Source: Acidobacteriota bacterium (GTDB taxonomy: Bacteria > Acidobacteriota > Blastocatellia > Pyrinomonadales > Pyrinomonadaceae). From it: a stretch of DNA of 34,133 nt. Every line of letters starts with the position of its first letter. The first letter of the stretch is position 1. Below the pieces are notes generated by a model. The model was not told the origin of the DNA. It ran no database searches and saw only the letters and a list, made by a program, of their open reading frames with translations. The position numbers and the translations under genes are program-made. This document shows, piece by piece, positions 21,944 to 30,244 of the stretch. The stretch lies in contig JAIVJC010000042.1 in the NCBI GenBank assembly GCA_020200235.1, forward strand, positions 1-34,133. Direction: 5' to 3'.

Positions 21944-24487
21944 ATGGTGATGAATCTGGTCGTGGTCGAGTCGCCCGCGAAGGCGAAGACCATCGAGAAA
22001 TACTTGGGACCCGGCTACCGCGTGCTCGCCTCGATAGGTCACATCAAAGACCTGCCGTCGAAGGGGCTCGGCGTCGACGTGGAGAATAACTTCGCGCCGA
22101 CCTACGAGGTCATCCCGGACACGAAGAAGCGCAACAACAAAAAGATCGTGGCGGCGCTGAAGGCCGCGGCGAAGGAGGCGGACGCCATCTACCTCGCCGC
22201 CGACCCCGACCGCGAGGGCGAGGCTATCTGCCAGCACCTCGCGGAAGAGATCGTGCCGAAGCGGCCGAAGAAGCCGACCTTCCGCGTGATGTTCAACGAG
22301 ATCACGAAGCGCGCCGTCAAGGAGGCGTTCAACGAGCCCAGGCAGGTGAACGAGAACCTGGTGGACGCGCAGCAGGCGCGCAGGGTTCTGGACAGACTCG
22401 TCGGCTACAAGGTCTCGCCGCTTTTGTGTCGCACGGTCGGCGGGCGCTTGAGCGCCGGTCGCGTGCAGTCGGTCGCGCTCCGCATGGTCGTCGAGCGCGA
22501 GCGCGAGATCGAGGCTTTCGTCAAGACCGAGTACTGGACGGTGACGGCGAACCTCGCCGCGAAACTCCCGCCGGCGTTCGACGCGCGCCTCTACCGCGTC
22601 GGCGAGCAGACGGTGAAGACCGGCGCGTTCGATCAGGACGTGAAGAAGAACGAGATTCTGATCTCGAACGAGGAGCAGGCGCAGGGGATCGTCGCCGAAG
22701 CCGAGAAGGAAAACTTCGTCGTCTCCGAAGTGACGACGAAGGAGCGCCGCCGCAACCCCGTCCCGCCCTTCATCACGTCGAAGTTGCAGCAGGAGGCTTC
22801 GCGCAAGCTCGGCTTCCCCGTCAAGAAGACGATGATGCTCGCGCAGAAGCTCTACGAGGGCGTCGAGATGGGCGGCGAGGGCTCGGTCGGTCTCATCACC
22901 TACATGAGGACGGACTCGACGCGCGTCTCCGACGCCGCGCTCCAGGAGGTGCGCGACTTCATCGGCGCGCAGTTTGGCGCGCCCTACCTGCCGGAAAAGG
23001 CCGTCCACTACCGCTCGAAGAAGGACGCGCAGGACGCGCACGAGGCGATCCGCCCCACGGACGTCGCGCGCACGCCCGACGCCGTGGCGAAGTACCTGGG
23101 CAAAGACGAGCTGCGCCTCTACCGCCTCATCTGGCAGCGCTCGGTCGCGTCGCAGATGACGGCGGCGGTCTTCGATCAGACGACCATCGACATCAACGCG
23201 GGTCGCTTCACGTTCCGCGCGACGGGCTCGGTCTTGAAGTTCGACGGCTTCCTCAAAGTTTACGAGGAGGGGAGAGACGAGAAGTCGGACGAGGACGAGG
23301 AAGCCGCGCGCCGCCTGCCGCCCGTCGAGCGCGGCGAAGGCTTGACGCTCAACCAGATCACGCCGGAGCAGCACTTCACCGAGCCGCCGCCGCGCTACAC
23401 CGAGGCGACGCTCGTCAAGGCTCTCGAAGAGAAGGGCATCGGACGCCCATCGACGTATGCCGCGATCATGACGACGATTCAGGATCGCGAGTATGTCGAG
23501 AGGGTCGAGGGCCGCTTCCACCCGACGGCTCTGGGGACGACCGTCAACGATCTGCTCGTCGCCTCGTTCGACGATCTCTTCAACGCGACCTACACGGCGC
23601 GGATGGAGATGGCGCTCGACGAGATCGAAGAGGGTAAGCTGAAGTGGACCGACGCGCTCCATGAGTTCTACGGCAAGTTCGCGAAGGACCTGAAGGACGC
23701 CGAGCGGACGATGCGCGCGGCGAAGCAGCAGGCGATTCCCACGGATGAGGTCTGCGAGAACGACGGCGCGCAGATGGTCATCAAGTTCGGCCGCTTCGGT
23801 CAGTTCCTCGCCTGCTCGAACTACCCGGAGTGCCGCACGACGCGCGAGATCGCTCGACCTGCGGGCGCGACCTCGATCGACGCCGACGGAAAATCAACCG
23901 CCGCCGCCACGCCGGGCGCGGAGGGCGAGCAGGCTGAGGAGTGCGAGCTGTGCGGCAAGCCGATGGCTCTCAAGCGCGGGCGCTTCGGGCAGTTCCTCGG
24001 CTGCACGGGCTACCCCGACTGCCGCAACATCCGCAAGATCAGCAAGTCGGGTCAGGTCGCGGCGGCTCCCGTCCAGCTCGACGAGAAGTGCCCGGAGGAC
24101 GGCGCGAACCTCGTCCGCCGGCAGGGTCGATTCGGCGAGTTCGTCGCGTGCTCGAACTACCCGACGTGCAAGTACGTGAAGCGCGAGACGACGGGCGTGG
24201 CGTGCCCGAAGCCGGGCTGCCGCGGCGAGATCGTCGTCAAGAAGTCGAAGCGCGGCAAAGCCTTCTACGGCTGCTCGGAGTACCCGAAGTGCGACGCCGT
24301 CTACTGGGACAAGCCCGTCACGGAAGCGTGCCCGCAGTGCGCCGCGCCGTTCCTCCTGGAGAAGACGACGAAGAAGGGCACGTCGAAGTCGTGCGCGAAC
24401 GAGGCGTGCGGCTACAAGACCGAGCCTCTGCCTCACGGGGTCGCGCCCGCGGCGCCGCAGCCCGCGGACACGCGCGTCGCGCGCTGA
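21944..24487 (+). CDS. topA: DNA topoisomerase I
   Basis: 847 residues, type IA topoisomerase that relaxes negative supercoils. The Toprim domain is at the N-terminus (VVVESPAKAKTIEKYLG; AADPDREGEAI near 88-98 with the metal-binding acids). The catalytic tyrosine is in GLITYMRTDSTRVS near residue 320, and EKGIGRPSTYA follows near 500. The C-terminal third carries about four to five C4 zinc ribbons (for example CENDGAQMVIKFGRFGQFLACSNYPEC and CELCGKPM...CTGYPDC) for DNA binding. ATG 21944 is preceded by AGAAGGGA. The gene ends in a clear intrinsic terminator. The very long open frame on the opposite strand is a GC-rich shadow. Confidence 0.97.
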   Translation: MVMNLVVVESPAKAKTIEKYLGPGYRVLASIGHIKDLPSKGLGVDVENNFAPTYEVIPDTKKRNNKKIVAALKAAAKEADAIYLAADPDREGEAICQHLAEEIVPKRPKKPTFRVMFNEITKRAVKEAFNEPRQVNENLVDAQQARRVLDRLVGYKVSPLLCRTVGGRLSAGRVQSVALRMVVEREREIEAFVKTEYWTVTANLAAKLPPAFDARLYRVGEQTVKTGAFDQDVKKNEILISNEEQAQGIVAEAEKENFVVSEVTTKERRRNPVPPFITSKLQQEASRKLGFPVKKTMMLAQKLYEGVEMGGEGSVGLITYMRTDSTRVSDAALQEVRDFIGAQFGAPYLPEKAVHYRSKKDAQDAHEAIRPTDVARTPDAVAKYLGKDELRLYRLIWQRSVASQMTAAVFDQTTIDINAGRFTFRATGSVLKFDGFLKVYEEGRDEKSDEDEEAARRLPPVERGEGLTLNQITPEQHFTEPPPRYTEATLVKALEEKGIGRPSTYAAIMTTIQDREYVERVEGRFHPTALGTTVNDLLVASFDDLFNATYTARMEMALDEIEEGKLKWTDALHEFYGKFAKDLKDAERTMRAAKQQAIPTDEVCENDGAQMVIKFGRFGQFLACSNYPECRTTREIARPAGATSIDADGKSTAAATPGAEGEQAEECELCGKPMALKRGRFGQFLGCTGYPDCRNIRKISKSGQVAAAPVQLDEKCPEDGANLVRRQGRFGEFVACSNYPTCKYVKRETTGVACPKPGCRGEIVVKKSKRGKAFYGCSEYPKCDAVYWDKPVTEACPQCAAPFLLEKTTKKGTSKSCANEACGYKTEPLPHGVAPAAPQPADTRVAR

Positions 24488-24512
24488 AGTTTCTCGCACG
24501 TGTTTGATCTGC

Positions 24513-24555
24513 GAGCGGGGGATGAGTTAATGTGCTCGTCCTCCGCTCTTTTTTT
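24513..24555 (+). terminator. Intrinsic terminator of topA
   Basis: A 14-bp stem (GAGCGGGGGATGAG pairing with CTCGTCCTCCGCTC, two wobble pairs) with an 8-base loop is followed by seven T residues, 26 bp after the topA stop codon. Confidence 0.88.
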
Positions 24556-24679
24556 CGCGCCGGGTTTAACGCGCGCGCGCGCCGAAGGGAACTACACACA
24601 CTTCAACGGGGACGGTCGCGGCTTTACGGGAGGCAGGCGGCTGTCATGATTCCGCTCGAACTTCAGGAGACCACCGCCC

Positions 24680-26440
24680 ATGCTCAAACGTCGCACGGCA
24701 GCCCTGCTGCTTCTCGCCTCGCTCGTCCTCAACAGTTTCCCGGCGTTCGCGCAACAGCCCACGCCAACGCCAGCGCCGCAGGCGCCCGCGCCGGGTCAGC
24801 AGCAGCCCGCGCTCGATCCGAACGATCCCGTAGCCAAGATCATCGACGAGGGCATGAACCGCTCGCAGGTCATGCAGACGCTCTCGTACCTCTCGGACGT
24901 GATCGGTCCGCGCCTCACCGGCTCGCCCGGCATGAAGCGCGCCAACGAGTGGACGCGCGACCAGTTGACGAAGTGGGGCTTGCAGAACGCGAAGGTCGAG
25001 CCGTGGGGCACGTTCGGTCGCGGCTGGGCGCTCAAGCGTTTCTCCGCCGAGGTCGTCGAGCCGCAGGCGATACCGCTCATCGCGTACCCGAAGGCGTGGT
25101 CGCCCGCGACTACGGGGCCCGTCGTCGCCGACGTGGTTTATGTTGACGCGAAGGACGAGGCGGAGATGCGCGCGAAGTACGCGGGCAAGCTCAAAGGCGC
25201 GATCGTGCTGACGGGTGCGATGCGTGAGGACATCAAGGCGCATTTCGATCCGCAGGGCACGCGCCTCAACGAGAAGCAACTTCTCGATCTCGCCAACGCG
25301 CCCGACCCGGCACTGCGCCCGCAGCGCCGCGGCGGCTTCCCCCAACAGTCGCCGGAGCAGCGCGCCGCCGCCGCCTTCAACGCCGCCAAGCAGCAGTTCT
25401 ATCTGAGCGAGGGCGCGGCACTCTTAGTCGATCCGGGTCGTGGCGACGGCGGCACGGTCTTCGTCTCGGCGGCGGCAGTCCCGCAAGCCCCCGCGCCGCC
25501 TGGCGCGCCCGCCTTCGGACCCGGCGCGCCGCGCCGCTTTAGCGCGTATGACAAGGACGCGCCGAAGTTCCTGCCGCAGATCGTCATGGCTTCGGAGCAG
25601 TACAACCGCCTCGTGCGGATGATTCAGGCGGGCGAGAAAGTCAGGATGGCGGTCAACCTCGACGCGCAGTACCTCGATCAAGACCCGTTGGGCTACAACA
25701 CGATCGCGGAGATCCCGGGCAGCGATCCGCAACTGAAGGACGAGATCGTGATGCTCGGCGGTCACATGGACTCCTGGCACGCGGGCACGGGCGCGACCGA
25801 CAACGGCGCGGGCGTCTCGGTGGCGATGGAGGCGGTGCGCATCATTCAAACGTTGGGGCTCAAGCCGCGCCGCACGATCCGCATCGGGCTGTGGAGCGGC
25901 GAGGAGCAGGGTCTGCTCGGCTCGCGCGGCTACGTCAAGCAGCACTTCGGCGAGATCGTCGCGCCCACCCCGCAGCCGACCCCGCCGGGCGCGGGCGAGG
26001 GGCGACCGCAAGCCGCGCCCACGCCGACGCCGCAGGGTCGCCTCGTGACGAAGCCGGACTACGAGAAGTTCTCCGGCTACTTCAACCTCGACAACGGGAC
26101 GGGCAAAATCCGCGGCGTCTACATGCAGGGCAACGCCGGCGTGTGGCCCATCTTCCGCCAGTGGCTCGCGCCGTTCTCTCAGATGGGCGCGCAGACGCTC
26201 TCGATGTCGAACACGGGCGGCACCGATCACCTCGCGTTCGACGCCGTCGGGCTCCCCGGCTTCCAGTTCATCCAGGACGAGATCGAGTACGACACGCGCA
26301 CGCACCACTCGAACCAAGACGTCTTCGATCGGATTCAGGGCGACGACATGAAGCAGGCGGCGACGATCATGGCGGCGTTCGTCTACCAGACCGCGCAGCG
26401 CGACGAGAAGCTGCCGCGCAAGCCCGCGCCGCCGCGGTAG
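24680..26440 (+). CDS. Secreted M28 family zinc peptidase
   Basis: 586 residues with a clear signal peptide ([22 protein letters not shown]) and then a Gln/Pro-rich spacer. A protease-associated (PA-like) insert covers roughly residues 120-300. The catalytic M28 domain has [19 protein letters not shown] (zinc His and bridging Asp, near 357-375), [13 protein letters not shown] (catalytic Glu and zinc Glu, near 412), [11 protein letters not shown] (zinc Asp) and [13 protein letters not shown] (final zinc His, near 555). It is probably an exported aminopeptidase or carboxypeptidase of the Q type that digests peptides outside the cytoplasm. It starts at ATG 24680 with AGGAGA upstream; a monocistronic unit after the topA terminator. 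Confidence 0.92.
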   Translation: MLKRRTAALLLLASLVLNSFPAFAQQPTPTPAPQAPAPGQQQPALDPNDPVAKIIDEGMNRSQVMQTLSYLSDVIGPRLTGSPGMKRANEWTRDQLTKWGLQNAKVEPWGTFGRGWALKRFSAEVVEPQAIPLIAYPKAWSPATTGPVVADVVYVDAKDEAEMRAKYAGKLKGAIVLTGAMREDIKAHFDPQGTRLNEKQLLDLANAPDPALRPQRRGGFPQQSPEQRAAAAFNAAKQQFYLSEGAALLVDPGRGDGGTVFVSAAAVPQAPAPPGAPAFGPGAPRRFSAYDKDAPKFLPQIVMASEQYNRLVRMIQAGEKVRMAVNLDAQYLDQDPLGYNTIAEIPGSDPQLKDEIVMLGGHMDSWHAGTGATDNGAGVSVAMEAVRIIQTLGLKPRRTIRIGLWSGEEQGLLGSRGYVKQHFGEIVAPTPQPTPPGAGEGRPQAAPTPTPQGRLVTKPDYEKFSGYFNLDNGTGKIRGVYMQGNAGVWPIFRQWLAPFSQMGAQTLSMSNTGGTDHLAFDAVGLPGFQFIQDEIEYDTRTHHSNQDVFDRIQGDDMKQAATIMAAFVYQTAQRDEKLPRKPAPPR

Positions 26441-26470
26441 TGAGGAGAAGAGCGACGGTTGAAAGTGAAG

Positions 26471-26690
26471 CCCGCGCGAGCGGGCGGCAGAATTTAGCCC
26501 ACGGCGCGAGCCGTGGGATCAGCATTCGACAAAGAATGTAAGCCCCTGAAGGGGGCGAAAGAGTTCTCTGCCGATCCGTTGATCGGGTCTGAAATCTTTC
26601 GCCCCTTCAGGGGCTTTCGATTTATTTCGCTCTCTGATCCCACGGCTCGCGCCGTGGGCTACAAATCTTGCGCCCCTTACAGGGGCTTTA
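26471..26690. repeat. Nested palindromic repeat island (REP-like)
   Basis: Several inverted repeats are nested. The outer pair 26496-26522 / 26634-26660 is a perfect 27-bp inverted repeat whose arms are themselves palindromes (CCCACGGC-GCGA-GCCGTGGG). The middle pair is 26541-26561 / 26596-26615 (GCCCCTGAAGG type), the core is CCGATCCGTTGATCGG at 26571-26586, and a further GCGCCCCTTACAGGGGC copy lies at 26670-26686. It fills the gap between the convergent peptidase and phosphoesterase genes. It resembles REP/BIME-like repeats moved by tyrosine transposases in other bacteria; no transposase is in the window. Confidence 0.8.
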
Positions 26691-26709
26691 TTTCGCCCTT
26701 CGCTTTCAG

Positions 26710-27597
26710 CTACTTCGCGTCCGGCACGTGCGGTTGCAGCGCGTCCGAATCGTCGGAGTAGGAGATACCGGCGGCCGTCTCGTCGGGGACGCGCGCCCAG
26801 CCGTCGGGCGCGTGGTGGAAGTGTTCGCTCGAAGCGGGCGCGAAGATTTTCTGCTCCGGCTTGAAGACGTAGCGCACGACGTTGACGTGCGGGTGCTTGA
26901 GGCGGATCAGGTTGAAGGAGTTCAGCTCGCCGCGCACGCGCGAGGAGGTCGCCGTGCCCGCCTGCACGACGAGCGCGGAGTGCCCGCTGATCTCGTAGCG
27001 CTTCGCCGTGTGCCCCGTGTGCCCGACGTGGAGGTGCCCGGCGAGCAGCAGGTCCGCGCCGCACGCCGCCAGGGTCTCCATCGCCATGCGGGCTCTGCCG
27101 ACCAGCTCGCTCTCGTCGTAGCCTTCGGGCAGATCGAAGGGGTGGTGCGTGACGATGACTTTGGCTATCCGGTCGCCGATGCGGCACAGCAGCTCGCGGA
27201 CGCGCGCGACCTGCTGCTCGTTGATGCGGCCGTGCTTGACGGTCAGCGAGCGCGCGGTGTTGACGCCGAGGATCGCGATCTCCTCATCGGCGTAGAACGG
27301 TTCGAGATCGTCGGTGATGAAGCGGCGGAAGCCTTCGAGCGGCTGGAGGAAGCGCTTGAAGGCGTTCCACAGCGGCACGTCGTGGTTGCCGGGCACGACG
27401 ATCTGCGGGACACGGGGCAGCCGATCTAAGAACTCGCGCGCCTCCCGGAACTGCCCGTCGCGCGCGCGCTGCGTCAGGTCGCCCGAGACGGCGACGACGT
27501 CCGGGCGCAAGTCTTCGATGGCGGCGACGAGCGGATCGAGCACGAGCGGATCGACGCGACCGAAGTGGAGATCGGAGAGGTGTACGAGCGTGCGCAT
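26710..27597 (-). CDS. Calcineurin-like metallophosphoesterase (class III phosphodiesterase type)
   Basis: 295 residues. All five metal-binding motifs are present: SDLHFGR (8-14), SGDLTQRAR (near 38-46), GNHDVP (near 70), VTHHPFD (near 147) and GHLHVGHTG (near 187). The order and spacing match the CpdA-like cyclic nucleotide phosphodiesterase/3'-exonuclease group of dinuclear phosphoesterases; the substrate cannot be read from the sequence. It has a C-terminal extension of about 70 residues. It starts 17 bp after the small membrane protein stop codon, so it is the last gene of a three-gene operon with the lipid kinase. Confidence 0.92.
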   Translation of the reverse strand: MRTLVHLSDLHFGRVDPLVLDPLVAAIEDLRPDVVAVSGDLTQRARDGQFREAREFLDRLPRVPQIVVPGNHDVPLWNAFKRFLQPLEGFRRFITDDLEPFYADEEIAILGVNTARSLTVKHGRINEQQVARVRELLCRIGDRIAKVIVTHHPFDLPEGYDESELVGRARMAMETLAACGADLLLAGHLHVGHTGHTAKRYEISGHSALVVQAGTATSSRVRGELNSFNLIRLKHPHVNVVRYVFKPEQKIFAPASSEHFHHAPDGWARVPDETAAGISYSDDSDALQPHVPDAK

Positions 27598-27614
27598 GGG
27601 GTCTTAATGAGCCC

Positions 27615-27863
27615 TCAGCTCCTGACGAGCGTGAAGATGATGACGAGCGCGGTGGCGAGGCACACGAGCCCGTAGATGCGGAAGACGCGCGCGCCGGGCA
27701 CGACCTTGAGCAGGAACGACAGCTCCTCGCGCTTCGCCGAGGCGAGCGCCTGCCGGTACTGGTTGAGGACGAAGCCGCGCACCGCTTCGGGGCGCGCGAG
27801 GGCGAACAAGCCGAGCGACAGAAACAGGATCGCGCCCAGAGAGCCGACGATTAATTTGAACAC
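27615..27863 (-). CDS. Small two-helix membrane protein
   Basis: 82 residues with two membrane helices (about residues 3-21 and 59-79) joined by a basic, amphipathic stretch (RPEAVRGFVLNQYRQALASAKREE). Function unknown. The start is GTG 27863: a GGGGAGG site lies at the correct distance inside the end of the lipid kinase gene, whose TGA is 2 bp upstream, so translation is probably coupled. The pairing with a lipid kinase suggests a membrane-associated helper role, which is only inference. Confidence 0.75.
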   Translation of the reverse strand: MFKLIVGSLGAILFLSLGLFALARPEAVRGFVLNQYRQALASAKREELSFLLKVVPGARVFRIYGLVCLATALVIIFTLVRS

Positions 27864-27865
27864 CT

Positions 27866-28873
27866 TCAACCTCCCCGCTCGGATTCTTCCGTTCCGGGCA
27901 CGACGACGCGCAGCGCGCCGGGCAGCACGCGGTAGCGCAAGGGCGGTCGCATGATCCGCACCTCGCCGTCGGTGGCGACCCTCAGGCGGCTGTGCCGCGT
28001 CTCGATCCAGACCTCGCGCGCGCTGAGCGCGTCGAAGTCTTTGTCCTCGCGCAGCCGACCGAAGAGCGCGCGCAGAGACAGGCGCGCGAGCCCGAAGCGC
28101 CCGATGTCGCGCGTCACGTGCAGGCACAGCTCCCCCGCGTCGAGCCGCGCGCGCGTGCCGACCTGGAAGGCGTCCAGCTCGTACTCGTTGTTGCCGATGA
28201 AGACGTAGGGCGTGCGCCGCCGCATCTCCCTGCCGTCCACGCTCAGGCGGACGCTGACGAAAGGGTAGCGGCGCAGGACCGTGATGGCAGCCCAGAAGGC
28301 GGCAGACCACTTGCCCCTGCCGGATCGCTCCTGCAGCTTCTCGCGCTCGCGCACGAGCGTCGGGTACAAGCCGAGGCTCGAGTTGTTGAGGAAGATGAGA
28401 CCGTTGACCTCGCCCACGTCCATGCGCGCGGTGCGACCGGCGACGACGGCGCGCGCGGCTTCTTCCGCGTCGAGCGGGACGCCCAGGTCTTTGGCGAAGT
28501 GGTTGAGCGTGCCGAAGGGGAGCACGCCGAGGATTTTTTCGGTGCCGACGAGCTGCGAGGCGACGGCGTTGATCGTCCCGTCGCCCCCGCCCGCGACGAC
28601 CACGTCGATCCCTTCGTCGTCGGCGGCGCGGCGCGCCGCCGCGACGATCTCTTCGCCGCTTTGCGCGAGCGTGACGCGCGCGTCGAAGCGGTGCTCGCGG
28701 AAGAGTTGTTCGAGCCGGTCGCGCGCCGCGCCGCACTCGCCCCCGCCCGCCGCCGCGTTGAGGATGACCTCGGCGCGGCGCGCGGCTTCGGGATCAGTGA
28801 AGTCGCGCTGTGGCTCGCCGCCGAGCGCGACGACGCCCGCGGCGGTCTGCGTGTCTGCGGTCTCACTGATCAT
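27866..28873 (-). CDS. Diacylglycerol kinase catalytic domain lipid kinase
   Basis: 335 residues. The DAGK/YegS/BmrU fold is shown by VILNAAAGGG near residue 36, VVVAGGGDGTINAVASQL (GGGDGT nucleotide motif, about 91-108) and GVLPFGTLNHFAKDLGVP (about 115-132). A C-terminal beta-sandwich region (FIGNNEYELD, DAGELCLHVTRDIG) follows. It phosphorylates a lipid hydroxyl such as diacylglycerol at the inner face of the membrane. It starts at ATG 28873 and is the first gene of a tight three-gene operon with the two genes downstream. Confidence 0.92.
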   Translation of the reverse strand: MISETADTQTAAGVVALGGEPQRDFTDPEAARRAEVILNAAAGGGECGAARDRLEQLFREHRFDARVTLAQSGEEIVAAARRAADDEGIDVVVAGGGDGTINAVASQLVGTEKILGVLPFGTLNHFAKDLGVPLDAEEAARAVVAGRTARMDVGEVNGLIFLNNSSLGLYPTLVREREKLQERSGRGKWSAAFWAAITVLRRYPFVSVRLSVDGREMRRRTPYVFIGNNEYELDAFQVGTRARLDAGELCLHVTRDIGRFGLARLSLRALFGRLREDKDFDALSAREVWIETRHSRLRVATDGEVRIMRPPLRYRVLPGALRVVVPGTEESERGG

Positions 28874-28925
28874 CTTCAGTCTCGCACCGAAGGCGATTGC
28901 AGGAACTCACCACGGAGGGAAAAGC

Positions 28926-29007
28926 AAACGATGAAGTATGAACGATGAACGATGAAGTAAAAGCATTGGTCTTCACTTCATCGTTCATCGTTCATACTTC
29001 ATCGTTT
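28926..29007. repeat. Heptad-phased hairpin (word CGATGAA), 33-bp perfect stem
   Basis: Positions 28926-28958 are the exact reverse complement of 28975-29007, with a 16-base loop. The arm differs from the element at 8543 by a single base over 28 bp, although the loci are 20 kb apart and the loops are unrelated. Confidence 0.92.
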
Positions 29008-29083
29008 ACCCTTCGCTTCTCTGTGGTGAATTTTACCCACGTCGAGCACGACTACTCGAAGAGCTTGTCCGCGGATAGACGAA

Positions 29084-29113
29084 CGGGCGAGGCGTTGATA
29101 GCGCGCTCGCCCG
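29084..29113. terminator. GC-rich hairpin after the DUF883-like operon
   Basis: CGGGCGAG and CTCGCCCG pair around a 14-base loop, about 33 bp beyond the stop codon of the last minus-strand gene of the trio. There is no T-tract, so it is only a possible terminator or messenger-end stabiliser. Confidence 0.35.
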
Positions 29114-29145
29114 TCGTCGTCAGTTCATCCGTCCGTGCCAACACG

Positions 29146-29616
29146 TCACAGCGACTTGCCGTAGCCGCCCGTGCCCGTGCCGTCAGCCGTCGCGCCGCCC
29201 GGCTCGCCCGGCGGCGGCTCGCCCGCGCTGCGGTCGGTCTGCTTCTGCGCCGTCACGGTCTCGTTCTCAAGGCGGCTGCGCTGCGCGACCTCGCGCTGCG
29301 TCGAGAGATCGATGCCGATCATGTCCTTGAGCTTGCCGAGCAGGGCGGGCAGCACGACGTTGCGCGCCGTCTTCGACAACTCCTCGACCGCGCGCTCGCC
29401 GAGCGTGCCCAGCTCGTCCTGCAGGCGGTCGTAAGCCTTCGTCTCCTTGAAGCGCGCCAGTACGCTCGGCTTGTTCGCCTCCGCCTCAGCCTCGGCGGCG
29501 TAGCCGCTGCTGTAGGACGGCCGCGGCGCCGCTGTGGCGCTCGACGACTCCGAGGCGGCGTCGTAGTCCTGCTTGCCCGCACGCTGGTACGCGGGCTGCG
29601 AGGCCTGCCGCGCCAT
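29146..29616 (-). CDS. Hypothetical soluble protein, third gene of envelope/stress trio
   Basis: 156 residues, low-complexity at both ends: Ser/Ala/Gln-rich N-terminus, Gly/Pro/Thr-rich C-terminus ending GTGGYGKSL. The core (about 50-105: SVLARFKETKAYDRLQDELGTLGERAVEELSKTARNVVLPALLGKLKDMIG) is amphipathic helical. No signal peptide. The frame is open back to the stop codon of the holin-like gene; ATG 29616 is the only ATG. I do not recognise a family. The place after a DUF883-like and a holin-like gene recalls the third member (YqjK) of the yqjD-yqjE-yqjK operon in enterobacteria, by position only. Confidence 0.65.
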   Translation of the reverse strand: MARQASQPAYQRAGKQDYDAASESSSATAAPRPSYSSGYAAEAEAEANKPSVLARFKETKAYDRLQDELGTLGERAVEELSKTARNVVLPALLGKLKDMIGIDLSTQREVAQRSRLENETVTAQKQTDRSAGEPPPGEPGGATADGTGTGGYGKSL

Positions 29617-29667
29617 GCCGCTCTCGAACGCCTGCGGGGCGCTCCCGGCTGACGGCGCGCGCGGTTG

Positions 29668-30132
29668 CTAAATTTCGTTCTTCAGCCATTGCTTGTCCTT
29701 TCTCAATTCTTCGATGCTGCGCTGCGGCGCGGCGGACTGCGCCGACAGCCGATTCTTCATCACGACCACGATGATCGCGCCGACGACGAGGTAGAGCGCG
29801 CCCGTCAAGACGAAGCCGAGCGCGTAGGAGACTGGCGGATCGTAAGAGCCGAAGAAGAAAGACGCGACGAAGAAGGCTATCGCCACGTTGACGAGCAGGA
29901 AGCCGATGGCGGCGATCGTCCCGCCCACCGCGATGAGCGCGGCGAGGCGCGTGTAGACGCCCGCCTCCTCCTTCAGCTCGATCTTGAGCAAGCCCGCCTT
30001 CGCGTCCAGGAGCGCCATCACGTGGTCGCCGAGGCGACTCAACATCGTCGGCAGCTGATCGAGCTCCGCCTCTTCGTTCTGGTGCGCGCGCGCCGGCGCC
30101 GCCGCCGCCGCCCGCCTCTCTAACTCAGCCAT
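29668..30132 (-). CDS. Holin-like / YqjE-type two-helix membrane protein
   Basis: 154 residues from ATG 30132, chosen because GGAGG lies 8 bases upstream; the open frame extends further as TTG 30183 through repeat DNA. An Ala-rich N-terminus leads into an amphipathic helix (LPTMLSRLGDHVMALLDAKAGLLKIELKEE), then two strong membrane helices (AALIAVGGTIAAIGFLLVNVAIAFFVASFFFG and LGFVLTGALYLVVGAIIVVVM) and a basic C-terminal tail. This is the plan of the Phage_holin_3_6/YqjE superfamily; a lytic role is not implied. It is middle gene of the trio with the DUF883-like gene. Confidence 0.82.
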   Translation of the reverse strand: MAELERRAAAAAPARAHQNEEAELDQLPTMLSRLGDHVMALLDAKAGLLKIELKEEAGVYTRLAALIAVGGTIAAIGFLLVNVAIAFFVASFFFGSYDPPVSYALGFVLTGALYLVVGAIIVVVMKNRLSAQSAAPQRSIEELRKDKQWLKNEI

Positions 30133-30160
30133 CGCTTCCACCTCCATTCGGTCGGGTTCC

Positions 30161-30224
30161 AGGTTGAAGGTTTCGGGTTTCAAGTTTATGGCGAAAACGC
30201 TCTATTAACTTGAAACCCGAAAAC
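30161..30224. repeat. Heptad-phased hairpin (word GGTTTCG/GGTTTCA)
   Basis: The left arm 30161-30188 has units GGTTGAA, GGTTTCG, GGTTTCA and AGTTTAT. The right arm 30206-30224 is their reverse complement. The loop is about 17 bp. It lies between the DUF883-like and holin-like genes, in the leader of the latter. Confidence 0.78.
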
Positions 30225-30244
30225 CCCTCCGTCCGAGAGCCCGA

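Noticed and set aside
20795-23662. A 955-codon open frame on the minus strand opposite dprA and topA
   Set aside because: It is the antisense of two highly conserved genes; the translation is Arg/Leu/Asp-rich low-complexity text with no domain. High GC removes stop codons from the opposite strand.
30133-30183. TTG start at 30183 for the holin-like protein
   Set aside because: The extra residues are repeat-encoded and a strong GGAGG precedes ATG 30132.
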